From positions 14,164 to 65,740 of the forward strand of contig NZ_KZ851835.1 of assembly GCF_003336745.1 (NCBI RefSeq): DNA of 51,577 nucleotides, written 5' to 3'. A program made the translations under genes and the position numbers. The DNA comes from Thermus caldifontis. Its GTDB lineage: Bacteria > Deinococcota > Deinococci > Deinococcales > Thermaceae. Below the pieces are notes generated by a model. It saw only the letters and a program-made list of their open reading frames with translations. It did not search any database and was not told the origin of the DNA. Positions within the stretch are counted from its first letter, which is position 1; every line of letters starts with the position of its first letter. Shown here in pieces: positions 43,399-51,577 of the stretch.

Positions 43399-43705
43399 AG
43401 AGCACCCGGCCCTCCTTTAGGGCCTTTGGGTAGACGGTCATCCAGGCATTTCGGTACTTCTCCAGGTCCTCTTCGGTGGCCAGGATAAGATCCAGGCTAA
43501 AGTCCCTCTTGACCTTACTGGTGACCTCATAGAGGTCTTTCCAAGCCCGCATGGTCTTGTACTCGGGGGGCACCACGATGAGGAGGTCGTAATCGCTTTC
43601 GGGGCGGCCCTCCCCCCGGGCCCGGCTGCCGAAGAGCATGATCTTCCTCACCGGGACGGTCTTGAGGATGGCGGAAAGGACCGGCTCCAGCTCCGGGTAC
43701 TCCAC
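43388..43705 (-). CDS. MNT-type minimal nucleotidyltransferase
   Basis: A 105-residue nucleotidyltransferase. The catalytic signature GSRARGEGRPESDYDLLIVV gives G26-S27 and D38-D40, with a third acidic residue D72 in FSLDLILAT, so the active site looks complete. In characterised MNT-HEPN pairs the MNT protein transfers AMP or other nucleotides to its HEPN partner and neutralises it; whether that holds here is open. It starts with GTG and has TAGACT six bases upstream. It overlaps the HEPN gene by 11 bases. Confidence 0.88.
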   Translation of the reverse strand: MEYPELEPVLSAILKTVPVRKIMLFGSRARGEGRPESDYDLLIVVPPEYKTMRAWKDLYEVTSKVKRDFSLDLILATEEDLEKYRNAWMTVYPKALKEGRVLYAA

Positions 43706-43717
43706 GCCCTTAGTCTA
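43706..43717 (-). promoter_or_regulatory. Start-proximal -10 of the MNT-HEPN pair
   Basis: On the minus strand TAGACT (43717-43712) is followed by AAGGGC and GTG 43705. It overlaps the glycerate kinase stop. It suggests that the pair can be transcribed independently of the upstream glyoxylate genes. Confidence 0.45.
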
Positions 43718-44930
43718 CAAAGAGGAGGCGGAAGTCGTTGAGGTTAGTTCCGGTGGGGCCTGTGTGCAGAAGGGTTCCTGCCTGCTCAAAAAAGCCCAGG
43801 CTGTCATTGGCCTCCAGGAAGGGCCTCGGGTCCAGGCCCAACTCCCAGACTTCTGGGGTGAGCAAAGCCCCCGCTACCCCCGAGGGTCCATCCAGCCCGT
43901 CGGAATCAGCAGCCAGGGCGTAAAGGGGAGCCTCGAGGTGGGCGTAAAGGGAGAGGAGAAACTCCAGGTTCCGGCCCCCCTTGCCCTTTCCCCTCACCTG
44001 CACCTGGGCTTCCCCACCAGAGAGGAGGAAAAGGGGAGGTTTGAAGGGGAGCCCATGGGCGCGGACGGTTTCCACCAGCTCCGCATGGAAACGGGCCAAG
44101 GCCCGGGCTTCGCCGCCGAAGCGGTCGGAAAGGATCACCGCCCGGTGGCCTTGTCGCCTTAAGAAGTTTTGGGCGGCCTTGAGGAGGTCCAGGTTGCGCC
44201 CGGCGATCCGGTAGGCGAGCCGCATTAGGGCGGGGTCTTGGGGCTTCAGGGTTTCGAGAAGCCGGCCTTGTACCCCCGCCTCCAGCACCCGCCTGGCCTC
44301 GGGAAAGGCCAGGCCATACCGGTCCAGGATGGAGAGGGCCTCGAGGTACGTGCTGGGATCGGGGTGGAAGGGGCCGGAGGCGATGACCCCGGGATCGTCC
44401 CCCGGCACGTCGGAAAGAAGAAGCACCTGGACCCGGGCCGGGGTGGCCAGAAGAAGCCTTCCCCCCTTCGCCCGGGAAAGGTGCTTGCGCACGGTGTTGA
44501 TCTCCTTTATGCTGGCCCCGCTCTTTAGAAGGGCCTCCGTAAGGGCCCGTTTTTCCTCCAGGGAGATCCCCTGGGGCAGGCACCACAGGGCGCTTCCCCC
44601 ACCCGATACCAAGGCCAAAACCCGGGCCTTGGAGGAAAGCCCCTTAAGGAGCTCCAAAACCTCCTGGGCCGCTTTGAGGCTTTCCCCATCGGGCAGGGGA
44701 TGGCCGGCGAAGACCGCCCGTAGCCCCAAGGCTTCCTGCCCCTTGGGCAGGGTGAGGTGGTAGGGCACTTCCCCATAGCGGTCCAAGGCGGCCTTCAGCA
44801 TCCACGCCGCTCCCTTGCCCACCGCCAGGATCAGGTGGGGCTTGGCCCTGGGGAGGGCCTTAAGGGTAAGGCGGTAGGGGTGGGCCTCCTGGAGGGCCTC
44901 TAGAAAGGCGGCTATAAGGAGGGGCGTCAT
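43710..44930 (-). CDS. Glycerate 2-kinase (GckA/TtuD, MOFRL type)
   Basis: A 406-residue cytosolic kinase that phosphorylates glycerate. It has HLILAVGKGAAWMLKAALDRYGEVP, VFAGHPLPDGESLKAAQEVLELL, ALVSGGGSALWCLPQGISLEEKRALTEALLKSGASIKEINTVRKHLSRAKGGRLLL, SDVPGDDPGVIASGPFHPDPSTY and a C-terminal MOFRL domain with LLSGGEAQV, GKGGRNLEFLLSL and AADSDGLDGPSG. ATG 44930 gives the family's usual length. The same frame is open to ATG 45179, which has TAATCT six bases upstream and begins 10 bases after the glcF stop; this would add 83 residues of unknown type. The 258 bases from 44931 to 45188 are otherwise unexplained. It is downstream of glcDEF and serves glyoxylate-glycerate metabolism. Confidence 0.88.
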   Translation of the reverse strand: MTPLLIAAFLEALQEAHPYRLTLKALPRAKPHLILAVGKGAAWMLKAALDRYGEVPYHLTLPKGQEALGLRAVFAGHPLPDGESLKAAQEVLELLKGLSSKARVLALVSGGGSALWCLPQGISLEEKRALTEALLKSGASIKEINTVRKHLSRAKGGRLLLATPARVQVLLLSDVPGDDPGVIASGPFHPDPSTYLEALSILDRYGLAFPEARRVLEAGVQGRLLETLKPQDPALMRLAYRIAGRNLDLLKAAQNFLRRQGHRAVILSDRFGGEARALARFHAELVETVRAHGLPFKPPLFLLSGGEAQVQVRGKGKGGRNLEFLLSLYAHLEAPLYALAADSDGLDGPSGVAGALLTPEVWELGLDPRPFLEANDSLGFFEQAGTLLHTGPTGTNLNDFRLLFVD

Positions 44931-45179
44931 GGCCTCACTTTTGGCCTGGAGCCGTCTGGCCAAAGCCGCTCCCTTGGAGGAAAGGGGCTTGGCCAGGTGT
45001 TCCTGCGGCCTTGGACCAAGTTTTTCCTCCAGGACGTGCGCGGGTTGTTGGGGACCTGGCTGGGGTTTGGCTGGGCAGGGCGCATTTCCCAGGCTTTGCG
45101 CACCTTCCCTCTTGCTTCCCCCAGCCAGGCGGGCCACCTTCTCGGCCAAGCGTTCCCCGGGCTTATCCTGTGGGGCCAT

Positions 45180-45191
45180 ACCTTCAGATTA
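45180..45191 (-). promoter_or_regulatory. -10-like element before the extended glycerate kinase frame
   Basis: On the minus strand TAATCT (45191-45186) precedes GAAGGT and ATG 45179. It overlaps the glcF stop. If real, it would transcribe the glycerate kinase gene from the far-upstream start. Confidence 0.3.
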
Positions 45192-46475
45192 TGGGGGCGA
45201 TCCCCCCTCCGTTCCTTCCCCGGGGCGTTGGCCCAGATAGAGCATCTCCAGGAGTTCTGCGGTGTGCAGGATGGGGATACCCTTTTCCAGGTAGGCCTGG
45301 ATCTGGGTGAGGCAACCGATGTTGCCGGTGACCACCAGGTGGGGCTCCGTGGCCTGGAGGTTTTCCGCTTTCCTTCGACCCAAAACCTCGGCGATTTCCG
45401 GCTGGAAGAGGTTGTAGGTGCCGGCGCTACCGCAGCAGATCTCCCACTCCTTGGGCTCCAGCACCTCCACCCCGGACGCCTTCAGGATCCTCCTGGGGGC
45501 TTCCCGCACCCCCTGGGCGTGGGCCAGGTGGCAGGCGTCGTGGTAGGCCACCCTGAGGGGCTTTCGTGGCGGGGGAGGAGGAAGGAAGCCCAGCTCGTCC
45601 AGGATGACGGTAAGGTCCTTCACCTTGGCGGCCAGGGCTCGGGCCTCCTCCTCCTCGGGATCCCCCAGGAAGAGAAGGGGGTATTCCTTCATCCCCGAGC
45701 CGCAGCCGGCGGCGTTGGTGACCACGTAGTCCACCTCCCGGAAGGCCTTAAGGTTCTTCCGGGCCAAGGCCATGGCCCCCTCCTTGTCCCCGGCGTGGAG
45801 GTTTAGGGCCCCGCAGCAGACCTGTTCCCTCGCCGCCACTACCTCTACCCCGTTTTCCTGCAGGACCCGGATGGTGGCCTGGTTGATGGAGGGCCTCAGG
45901 ACCTGCTGGGCGCAGCCCAGGAGGATGCCCACCCTGGCCCGCCTTTGGCCCTTGGCGGGGTAGACCTCCTGGTAGGATTCCCTTTCCGGCAGGTGGTCGG
46001 GGAGGAGGGCGATGGGGGCCTTTAGGGCCTTGGGCAGGGGAAGGGGCTGGAGAAGGGGTTTGAGCCGGCTTCCCAGCTGGGCCAGGGGCCTAAAGCGCTC
46101 CGGGTAGGGCAGGGTGCGGAGGAGGGCCTGGCGGTAGACGGTTTCCAGGGGGTAGCGGTGGCGCTTCTTTTCGGTGTGCATGCGGAAGGTGGCGATGAGC
46201 TCGCCGTAGGGGACGCCGCTTGGGCAGGCGGTAACGCAGGCCTGGCAGGCCAGGCACCGGTCCAGGTAGGGGAGGGTTTCCTCCAAGGGGAGGTTCCCCT
46301 CGAGGACCTCCTTCATGAGGAAGATGCGGCCCCTGGGGGAGTCCATCTCCTCTCCCAGGACCAGGTAGGTGGGGCAGGTGGGGAGGCAGAAGCCGCAGTG
46401 GACGCAGGCCTCTATGGCGTGGGCCATCACCTCTCCTTCCTTGCCCAGGGTTTCCACGGGTATGCGGTGCTGCAT
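45189..46475 (-). CDS. glcF: Glycolate oxidase iron-sulfur subunit GlcF
   Basis: A 428-residue membrane-associated subunit. Two [4Fe-4S] motifs are present, C24/C27/C30/C34 in CVHCGFCLPTCPTY and C74/C77/C80/C84 in CLACQACVTACPSG, followed by two CCG domains with VCCGALNLHAGD and EICCGSAGTYNLFQPEIA. DSPRGRIFLMKEVL is also typical. It passes electrons from the flavin subunits to the quinone pool. It starts four bases after glcE. Confidence 0.93.
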   Translation of the reverse strand: MQHRIPVETLGKEGEVMAHAIEACVHCGFCLPTCPTYLVLGEEMDSPRGRIFLMKEVLEGNLPLEETLPYLDRCLACQACVTACPSGVPYGELIATFRMHTEKKRHRYPLETVYRQALLRTLPYPERFRPLAQLGSRLKPLLQPLPLPKALKAPIALLPDHLPERESYQEVYPAKGQRRARVGILLGCAQQVLRPSINQATIRVLQENGVEVVAAREQVCCGALNLHAGDKEGAMALARKNLKAFREVDYVVTNAAGCGSGMKEYPLLFLGDPEEEEARALAAKVKDLTVILDELGFLPPPPPRKPLRVAYHDACHLAHAQGVREAPRRILKASGVEVLEPKEWEICCGSAGTYNLFQPEIAEVLGRRKAENLQATEPHLVVTGNIGCLTQIQAYLEKGIPILHTAELLEMLYLGQRPGEGTEGGSPP

Positions 46476-46479
46476 GCTC

Positions 46480-47529
46480 TCACCCTAAGGGAAACCGGCC
46501 CTTGGGGTCCAGGGCCCTCTTGATGGGGGCGAAGAAGGCTTCCGGTGGAGGAGGGTAAAGGGCCTGCTGCGCCTCTCCCTTCAAGACCAGGTGGGGGATG
46601 GCCCTTTCCCTGAGGGCCCGGAGTCCTTCGGGGTCTAGGCCCGCATAGAGAAGCTCTCCCCCAGCCAGGTAGCGCCTGGGTCCTAAAGGAAGGCCTTCCA
46701 GCATGGGGATGAGGTCCAGACGGGAAGGCACCTTTACCCAGATGGGGCTTTCCTTCAGGAAGGCCAAGTTCCTTACCCCTTCCCAATGGGCCTCGTCCTC
46801 CCGGAGCACCTCCCCTTCCCTTTGCAGAAGGCTCTGTAGCCGCTGCACTCGTTTTTCCAGGCTTTCGGGGAATCCCCCCAGCCGGATCTCCAGGGTGGCT
46901 GGAGGCACCAGGTCTAAGGCGAGGAGATCCAGGGGCAGGGTCCTGAGGTGCTCGAGGGCCGCCAGGGCTTCCGCCCTTTTGGCCAAGCCCACCCTCAGGG
47001 TTCGGGTGGCCCGGGGGTAGGGAAAGACCTTAAAGGAAAGCTCCACCATGACCCCCAAGGCACCCAAGGAGCCCACCATGAGGCGGTGAAAGGGAAAGCC
47101 GGCGGCGTTTTTCACCACCTTACCCCCGCCCCGCACCGCCCTTCCCTCCCCGTCCACGAAGCGCACCCCCAGGATGAAGTCCCTGAGGCCCCCAAACCGC
47201 TCCCGCATGGGTCCGGAAAGCCCCGCCGCCACCGTGCCGCCCAGGGTGGCCCCCTGTTCCACCAGGGGTGGGTGGAAGGGCAGGTATTGGCCGTGGGTCC
47301 GTAGGGTCTCCTCGATCTCCTTGAGGGGGGTACCGGCGTAGGCGGTGAAGACGAACTCCTCCGGGGCGTACTCCAGGATGCCCCGGAGGCCCGAGAGGTT
47401 GAGGAGGGTTTCCCCTTCCTGGGGGCTGGACAGGGCCGGTTTGCTTCCGCCTCCCTTGGGGCGCAGGCGGGGATGGGCGCGCACGGTTTCCTGCACTTCT
47501 TCCAGGGAGGAAGCGAAAACCTCAGGCAT
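46480..47529 (-). CDS. glcE: Glycolate oxidase FAD-binding subunit GlcE
   Basis: A 349-residue FAD-binding protein of the PCMH fold. Blocks visible are [72 protein letters not shown] and [35 protein letters not shown]. It ends near [14 protein letters not shown], the usual C-terminal motif. It is smaller than GlcD, as expected. Its start overlaps the glcD stop by eight bases. Confidence 0.93.
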   Translation of the reverse strand: MPEVFASSLEEVQETVRAHPRLRPKGGGSKPALSSPQEGETLLNLSGLRGILEYAPEEFVFTAYAGTPLKEIEETLRTHGQYLPFHPPLVEQGATLGGTVAAGLSGPMRERFGGLRDFILGVRFVDGEGRAVRGGGKVVKNAAGFPFHRLMVGSLGALGVMVELSFKVFPYPRATRTLRVGLAKRAEALAALEHLRTLPLDLLALDLVPPATLEIRLGGFPESLEKRVQRLQSLLQREGEVLREDEAHWEGVRNLAFLKESPIWVKVPSRLDLIPMLEGLPLGPRRYLAGGELLYAGLDPEGLRALRERAIPHLVLKGEAQQALYPPPPEAFFAPIKRALDPKGRFPLG

Positions 47530-48946
47530 AGAGCTCTCCCAGGTCAGTTTTCAGGCCACCTTGATGCGGGCTTTGCCCGTGGTCCGGGAGCACCTTGCCC
47601 CGGTTGGCCAGGCCCTTGGGGTCCAGGGCCTCCTTGACCCGTTCCATGGCCAGGAGGTCTTCGGGAGCGAACATCTTTGGCATATACCCCTTCTTCTCCA
47701 CCCCGATGCCGTGCTCCCCGGTCAAGGACCCCCCCAGGCGCACGCAAAGCTTGAGGATCTCCCCGGCCAACTCCTCGGCCCGCTCCAGTTCCCCCGGCTT
47801 CTTGCCGTCGTAGAGGACCAAGGGGTGAAGGTTCCCGTCCCCGGCGTGGAAGACGTTGGCCACCCTAAGGCCGTAGGCCTGGGAAAGCCTGCGGATCTCC
47901 CTTAGGGCCTCCCCCAGGCGGCTTCGGGGCACCACGCCGTCTTGGACGAGGTAATCGGGGGAAAGCCTTCCCACGGCGCTGAAGGCCGCCTTACGCCCCT
48001 TCCAGATGGCCTGGCGTTCCGCCTCGCTTTGGGCGATGCGCACCTCGGTGGCCCCGCTTTCCTGGATCACCTGGGCTAGGAGTTTGGCCTCCTCCTCCAC
48101 CTCCTCCTTGGGGCCCTCCAGCTCCACGATGAGAAGGGCTTCCACCTGAGGATAGCCGGCCTTCACCGCTGCCTCGGCGGCCTCTATGGCCAAGCGGTCC
48201 ATGATCTCCATGGCCCCGGGGAGAAGCCCGCTTCGGATCACCTGGCTTACGGCGTTCCCGGCGGCCTCGAGGCTCCCGTAGGCGGCGAGAAGGGTGTGGT
48301 AGGCCTCGGGTTTGGGGAGGAGCCTTAGGGTGATCTCCAGGGCTACCCCCAAAAGCCCCTCGGTGCCCACGAAAAAGCCGTGCAGGTCAGGCCCCACGCC
48401 CTCCAGGCTTTCCCCGCCCAGGCGCACCACCTCCCCCTTAGGGGTGACCACCTCCAGGGCCAGCACATGGCCTGCCGTCATCCCGTACTTCAGGCAGTGG
48501 GCCCCGCCGGAGTTGAAGGCCACGTTCCCCCCGAGGGTGGAGATGGGTTGGCTGGAGGGGTCAGGGGCGTAGTAGAGGCCAAAAGGGGCTGCCCGCCGGG
48601 AAACCTCCAAGTTCACCACCCCGGGTTCCACCACGGCCATGCGGGCCTTGGGGTCCAGGCGGAGGATGCGGTTCATGCGGTTTAGGGCAAGGACCAGGCC
48701 CCCTTCCACGGGCAAGGAACCTCCCGAGAGGCTGGTGCCGCTTCCCCGGGCCACGAAGGGCACGCCGTGGCGGTAACAAAGGCGCACCGCCTCCACCACC
48801 TCCTCCTTCCGCTCGGGAAGCGCCACGGCCAAGGGGCGCTTGCGGTAGGCGGTGAGGGCGTCGGACTCGTAAGGGGCCAGCTCTGCCTCCTTGGTGAGGA
48901 GTCTTCCTGGGGGGAAGAGGGTCCTAAGCTCTTCCAAAAAGCCCAT
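47522..48946 (-). CDS. glcD: Glycolate oxidase FAD-linked subunit GlcD
   Basis: A 474-residue flavoprotein oxidising glycolate to glyoxylate. FAD-binding blocks are [64 protein letters not shown] and [11 protein letters not shown]; the C-terminal domain shows [32 protein letters not shown] and [20 protein letters not shown] 48946 has GGAGGAGG upstream; a GTG six codons earlier (48964) is an alternative. It is the first of glcDEF, downstream of aceB. A lactate dehydrogenase role is possible, but the three-subunit set favours glycolate. Confidence 0.93.
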   Translation of the reverse strand: MGFLEELRTLFPPGRLLTKEAELAPYESDALTAYRKRPLAVALPERKEEVVEAVRLCYRHGVPFVARGSGTSLSGGSLPVEGGLVLALNRMNRILRLDPKARMAVVEPGVVNLEVSRRAAPFGLYYAPDPSSQPISTLGGNVAFNSGGAHCLKYGMTAGHVLALEVVTPKGEVVRLGGESLEGVGPDLHGFFVGTEGLLGVALEITLRLLPKPEAYHTLLAAYGSLEAAGNAVSQVIRSGLLPGAMEIMDRLAIEAAEAAVKAGYPQVEALLIVELEGPKEEVEEEAKLLAQVIQESGATEVRIAQSEAERQAIWKGRKAAFSAVGRLSPDYLVQDGVVPRSRLGEALREIRRLSQAYGLRVANVFHAGDGNLHPLVLYDGKKPGELERAEELAGEILKLCVRLGGSLTGEHGIGVEKKGYMPKMFAPEDLLAMERVKEALDPKGLANRGKVLPDHGQSPHQGGLKTDLGELYA

Positions 48947-48970
48947 GGCCACCTCCTCCTTCACTTTACC

Positions 48971-49001
48971 GGAAGGGGCGGGGGCCTACCCCACCCCTTC
49001 C
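48971..49001 (-). terminator. Hairpin between aceB and glcD
   Basis: Arms GGAAGGGG (48971-48978) and CCCCTTCC (48994-49001), with inner GGGG/CCCC pairs, lie 19 bases after the aceB stop. No T-run follows on the minus strand. It may be a processing or attenuation site inside the aceB-glcDEF transcript. Confidence 0.5.
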
Positions 49002-49020
49002 TGACCCAGGCCACCCGAGC

Positions 49021-50583
49021 TCAATCCAGGTACTCGTAGGCCACCAGGGTCAGGAACTCCGTGAACTCCTCGGAGAGGACCAGCTTGTCCAGGATCTCCT
49101 CGGCCTCCCTGTAGCGGCCAGCCTCCCGCCCTCCCAGCTTGGCCAGCTCCTCTTCCTTGATCCTTTGGTAAAGCTCAGGGGTGACCGTGCGTCCGTCCTC
49201 CAAGGTGGCCTTCCGGTGCACCCACTGCCAAAGCTGGGCCCTGCTGATCTCAGCGGTGGCGGCATCCTCCATGAGGTTGAAGATGGCGGCGGCCCCGTTG
49301 CCCAGAAGCCACTGGTTCAGGTACTGGAGGGCCACGGAGATGTTGTTGCGAAGGCCTCCCTCCGTCACCTTGCCCCCCGGGACCTCGAAGTTCAGGAGGT
49401 CCTCCGCCCTCACCTGGACGTCCTCCCGCTGCACGTGCTTCTGGTGGGGCCTATCCCCCAGGTACCGGTCAAAGACCTCCTGGGCCACAGGCACCAGGTC
49501 GGGGTGGGCCACCCAGGTGCCGTCAAAGCCCTGGGAGGCCTCCCGCTCCTTGTCGGCCCGCACCTGCTGGAAGGCCCTTTCGTTCACCTCAGGATCCTTG
49601 CGGCTGGGGATGAAGGCGGCCATCCCCCCGATGGCGTGGGCCCCGTGGATGTGGCAGGACTTCACCAGAAGCTCGGTGTAGGCCTTCATGAAGGGAACGG
49701 TCATGGTGACCTGGGCTCGGTCGGGGAAGATGGGGGCGGTGGTGGCGAACTTCTTGATGCAGCTGAAGATGTAGTCCCAGCGGCCAGCGTTGAGCCCGGC
49801 GGCGTGCTCCTTAAGCTCGTAAAGGATTTCCTCCATTTCAAAGGCCGCCAGGATGGTTTCGATGAGCACCGTGGCCCGGATGGTACCCCGGGGGAGGCCC
49901 AGGTAGTCCTGGGCGAAGTGGAAAACCTGGTTCCAAAGGCGGGCCTCCAGGTGGCTTTCCAGCTTGGGCAGGTAGAAGTAGGGGCCGCTACCCCGCCTTA
50001 GGAGCTCGTGGGCGTTGTGGAAGAAGTAGAGGCCAAAGTCAAAGAGGCTGGCCGAGATGGGCTCCCCGTCCACCCGCACGTGCTTTTCCACCAGGTGCCA
50101 GCCTCGAGGCCGGACAAGGAGGGTGGCCACCTTTTCCTTGAGCTTGTACTCCTTTCCCTCGGGGCTTATGAAGTCAATCTGCCGGCGGACGGCATCGTAG
50201 AGGTTCTTCTGCCCTTGGATCACATTGTCCCAGGTGGGGGAAAGGGCGTCCTCAAAGTCCGCCATGAAGACCTTGGCCCCGGAGTTCAGGGCGTTGACGA
50301 TCATCTTGCGGTCCACGGGACCGGTGATCTCCACCCGGCGGTCCTGGAGATCGGGTGGGGCCTCGGCCACCCGCCAGGACCCGCCCCGCACGAAGGCGGT
50401 CTCCTCGAGGAAGTCCGGCTTTTCCCCGGCCTTATACCGTTCCCAAAGGGTTTTCCTGCGCTCCAAAAGCGCCTTGCGCACGGGGTTGAACTCCCGGTGC
50501 AGGGCCACCACGAACCTCAAGGCCTCTTCCGTGAGCACCTCGCCTAAGAGGGGATGGTCTTTAAGGATCTCCACGCCCTTCAT
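49021..50583 (-). CDS. aceB: Malate synthase A
   Basis: A 520-residue enzyme that condenses glyoxylate with acetyl-CoA to malate. Visible are [34 protein letters not shown], the catalytic Arg region [69 protein letters not shown] (the family signature K-x-H-x2-G-L-N-x-G-x-W-D-Y) and the C-terminal acid-base region [34 protein letters not shown]. No isocitrate lyase gene is in the window. Standing before glcDEF, it completes glycolate to malate. It has its own promoter and is divergent from an IclR regulator. Confidence 0.96.
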   Translation of the reverse strand: MKGVEILKDHPLLGEVLTEEALRFVVALHREFNPVRKALLERRKTLWERYKAGEKPDFLEETAFVRGGSWRVAEAPPDLQDRRVEITGPVDRKMIVNALNSGAKVFMADFEDALSPTWDNVIQGQKNLYDAVRRQIDFISPEGKEYKLKEKVATLLVRPRGWHLVEKHVRVDGEPISASLFDFGLYFFHNAHELLRRGSGPYFYLPKLESHLEARLWNQVFHFAQDYLGLPRGTIRATVLIETILAAFEMEEILYELKEHAAGLNAGRWDYIFSCIKKFATTAPIFPDRAQVTMTVPFMKAYTELLVKSCHIHGAHAIGGMAAFIPSRKDPEVNERAFQQVRADKEREASQGFDGTWVAHPDLVPVAQEVFDRYLGDRPHQKHVQREDVQVRAEDLLNFEVPGGKVTEGGLRNNISVALQYLNQWLLGNGAAAIFNLMEDAATAEISRAQLWQWVHRKATLEDGRTVTPELYQRIKEEELAKLGGREAGRYREAEEILDKLVLSEEFTEFLTLVAYEYLD

Positions 50584-50592
50584 GGTGGCTTG

Positions 50593-50622
50593 AGCCTACG
50601 GGAGGGGATGCCGATTTGTCAA
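50593..50622 (-). promoter_or_regulatory. aceB promoter
   Basis: On the minus strand -35 TTGACA (50622-50617), an 18-base spacer and -10 TAGGCT (50598-50593). Nine bases separate the -10 from ATG 50583, so the leader is very short. An unusually AT-rich block (50622-50656) lies directly upstream and may bind the IclR regulator. Confidence 0.75.
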
Positions 50623-50681
50623 GAAGCAAAACGATTTTTTGATTATTGAAAAACCGGCCGAGGGGTGCTAGCCTGAGGCCC
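50623..50681 (+). promoter_or_regulatory. IclR-gene promoter and AT-rich operator candidate
   Basis: TTGAAA (50646-50651), a 17-base spacer and TAGCCT (50669-50674) stand seven bases before ATG 50682. The stretch from about 50623 to 50652 (ACGATTTTTTGATTATTGAA and flanks) is strongly AT-rich within GC-rich DNA, with T-tract and A-tract arms around TGATTATTG. It overlaps the iclR -35 and lies just upstream of the aceB -35, so one bound dimer could control both genes. Confidence 0.6.
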
Positions 50682-51440
50682 ATGCCACGACCCAGGAGGA
50701 AAGGAGCCGAGGAGGTGAAGACCTTGGAGCGGGGTCTGATGGTGCTCCAGGCTCTGGGGGAGCTGAGGGAGGCCGGGCTTTCCCCCCTGGCAGAGCGGAC
50801 GGGGCTTAGCAAGAGCACCCTTTACCGCCTCCTCCAGACCCTGGTCCGCCACGGCTTCGTGGAGGAGGAAAAGGGGGTTTACCGGGTGGGCCCCAAGGCC
50901 TTTGCCGTGGGCCAGGTCTATCCGAGGCAGAACCTGCTTCTTGCGGTGCGCCCGGAGATGGAGGCCCTGGCGGCGGAAACGGGGGAGAGCGTGAACCTGG
51001 CGGTGCTGGCGGGGAGGGAGGCCCTTTACCTGGACCAGGCGGAGGGAAGCAGGTTGGTCCGCCTCTTCACCGCTCCCGGTTCCCGGGCTCCCCTGCACGC
51101 CACCGGGGTAGGGAAGGTGCTCCTTGCCTTCCGGGGGATTCCCGAGGGGCTTTCCCTGACCCCCTATACCCCCTATACCCTTACCCGCCTCGAGGACCTA
51201 AGGCGGGAACTGGAGGCCGTACGCCAGAGAGGGTATGCCCTGGATAACGAGGAAAAGGAGCTGGGGGTGCGTTGCGTGGCGGCCCCCATCTTTGGCCCCG
51301 GGGGAGAGGTGGTGGCGGCCCTTTCCCTTTCCGCCCCCGCAAGCCGCCTTTCCCTGGAGGAGGCCCACCGCCTGGCCCCCCGGGTGGTGGAGGCGGCCAG
51401 GAGAGCTTCCTTGCGCTTAGGTTTTGTGCCCGCTTTATAA
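50682..51440 (+). CDS. IclR-family transcriptional regulator
   Basis: A 252-residue regulator. The N-terminal winged helix-turn-helix (TLERGLMVLQALGELREAGLSPLAERTGLSKSTLYRLLQTLVRHGFVEEEKGVYRVG) is followed by an effector-binding GAF-like domain with ETGESVNLAVLAGREALYLDQAEG, PLHATGVGKVLLAF, RQRGYALDNEEKELGVRCVAAPIFGPGGEVVAALSLS. The C-terminus ends in a helix. Divergent from aceB, it most likely regulates the aceB-glcDEF-glycerate kinase genes in response to glyoxylate or a related acid, as IclR, AllR and similar proteins do elsewhere. The frame opens at 50646, but ATG 50682 has a well-spaced promoter seven bases before it. Confidence 0.92.
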   Translation: MPRPRRKGAEEVKTLERGLMVLQALGELREAGLSPLAERTGLSKSTLYRLLQTLVRHGFVEEEKGVYRVGPKAFAVGQVYPRQNLLLAVRPEMEALAAETGESVNLAVLAGREALYLDQAEGSRLVRLFTAPGSRAPLHATGVGKVLLAFRGIPEGLSLTPYTPYTLTRLEDLRRELEAVRQRGYALDNEEKELGVRCVAAPIFGPGGEVVAALSLSAPASRLSLEEAHRLAPRVVEAARRASLRLGFVPAL

Positions 51441-51441
51441 T
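51436..51441 (+). promoter_or_regulatory. Candidate -10 of hspR
   Basis: TATAAT at 51436-51441 overlaps the IclR stop codon. TTGCGC (51411-51416) is a possible -35 with a 19-base spacer. The leader of about 35 bases has AAAGG near the ATG. I do not see the HAIR inverted repeat (CTTGAGT-N7-ACTCAAG) that HspR binds. Confidence 0.45.
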
Positions 51442-51481
51442 AGGGTTGGTTAGGGGGGTTTAGCGGAGGGAGCTAAAGGTC

Positions 51482-51577
51482 ATGGACAAGGACCGTCCCG
51501 TGTACGTGATCTCGGTGGCGGCGGAGCTATTGGAGATGCACCCCCAGACCCTGAGGCTGTATGAGCGGAAGGGGCTC
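51482..51577 (+). CDS. hspR: HspR, MerR-type heat-shock repressor (partial)
   Basis: Only the first 32 residues are in the window; the gene runs off the right edge. [20 protein letters not shown] continues with a run ending [10 protein letters not shown]. This is the N-terminal winged-helix of MerR-family regulators in the HspR form ([22 protein letters not shown]). HspR represses chaperone genes such as dnaK by binding HAIR elements. The downstream part and any dnaK operon lie outside the window. It follows iclR by 41 bases on the same strand. Confidence 0.8.
   Translation, partial: MDKDRPVYVISVAAELLEMHPQTLRLYERKGL

Noticed and set aside
51165..51182. Tandem CCCCTATACC-type repeat inside iclR
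   Set aside because: It is a short in-frame Thr-Pro-Tyr repeat in coding sequence; there are only two copies and no sign of a wider repeat or function.
51441..51481. HAIR operator upstream of hspR
   Set aside because: HspR often controls itself through CTTGAGT-N7-ACTCAAG, but no such repeat is present in this leader.

Overview
The window is chromosomal DNA of a Thermus species, close to the T. thermophilus / T. aquaticus group. This is judged from the very high G+C with G/C-ending codons, tightly packed genes that often overlap by one to eleven bases, a TmrB/TmrA heterodimeric exporter, a MutS that is almost residue-for-residue like Taq MutS at its N-terminus, and promoters with -35 TTGACA and -10 TAGNNT or TATACT. 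I see no rRNA, tRNA, insertion sequence, CRISPR array, prophage or plasmid function. Both edge genes are cut: a TRAM-domain RNA methyltransferase at the left and the MerR-type heat-shock repressor HspR at the right.

Layout from left to right: (1) 1-8446: NarL-type response regulator, M20 peptidase, an orphan DUF2229-like protein, the tmrB-tmrA exporter, folC and a PrcB-like lipoprotein. (2) 8501-17144: two minus-strand transport operons, dppABC (peptides) and livKHMGF (branched-chain amino acids), followed by glnA. (3) 18814-22975: a 5'-nucleotidase-type phosphoesterase and a sulfite-oxidising module (molybdopterin oxidoreductase, dihaem cytochrome c, MOSC protein). (4) 23124-28445: mutS-mutL with rraA and purU. 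(5) 28492-34311: an HtrA protease and a TRAP-TAXI transport cluster with two paralogous binding proteins, one fused permease and a DUF1850 protein. (6) 34366-43705: an M50 protease with an altered metal motif, an MFS exporter, upp-wecA-like-wecB, an APH-like kinase divergent from a radical SAM protein, a small unknown protein, hemW and an MNT-HEPN pair. (7) 43710-51440: malate synthase, glycolate oxidase GlcDEF and glycerate kinase, with a divergent IclR regulator.

The genes describe an aerobic heterotroph that imports peptides, amino acids and carboxylates, assimilates ammonia through GlnA, and burns glycolate through glyoxylate to malate (GlcDEF plus AceB) without a visible isocitrate lyase. 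The most distinctive signals are non-coding. About seventeen genes have a -10 hexamer only six or seven bases before the start codon, which predicts leaderless mRNAs. rraA and purU share one 18-bp interval in which the two -10 elements overlap. All three binding-protein genes that precede a permease gene are followed by a strong hairpin before that permease. The octamer CCTCGAGG occurs about 40 times. I found no wholly new multi-gene system; the best novelty candidates are the shared rraA/purU promoter, the octamer, the HELGD protease, the orphan DUF2229 protein and the promoter-embedded palindromes.
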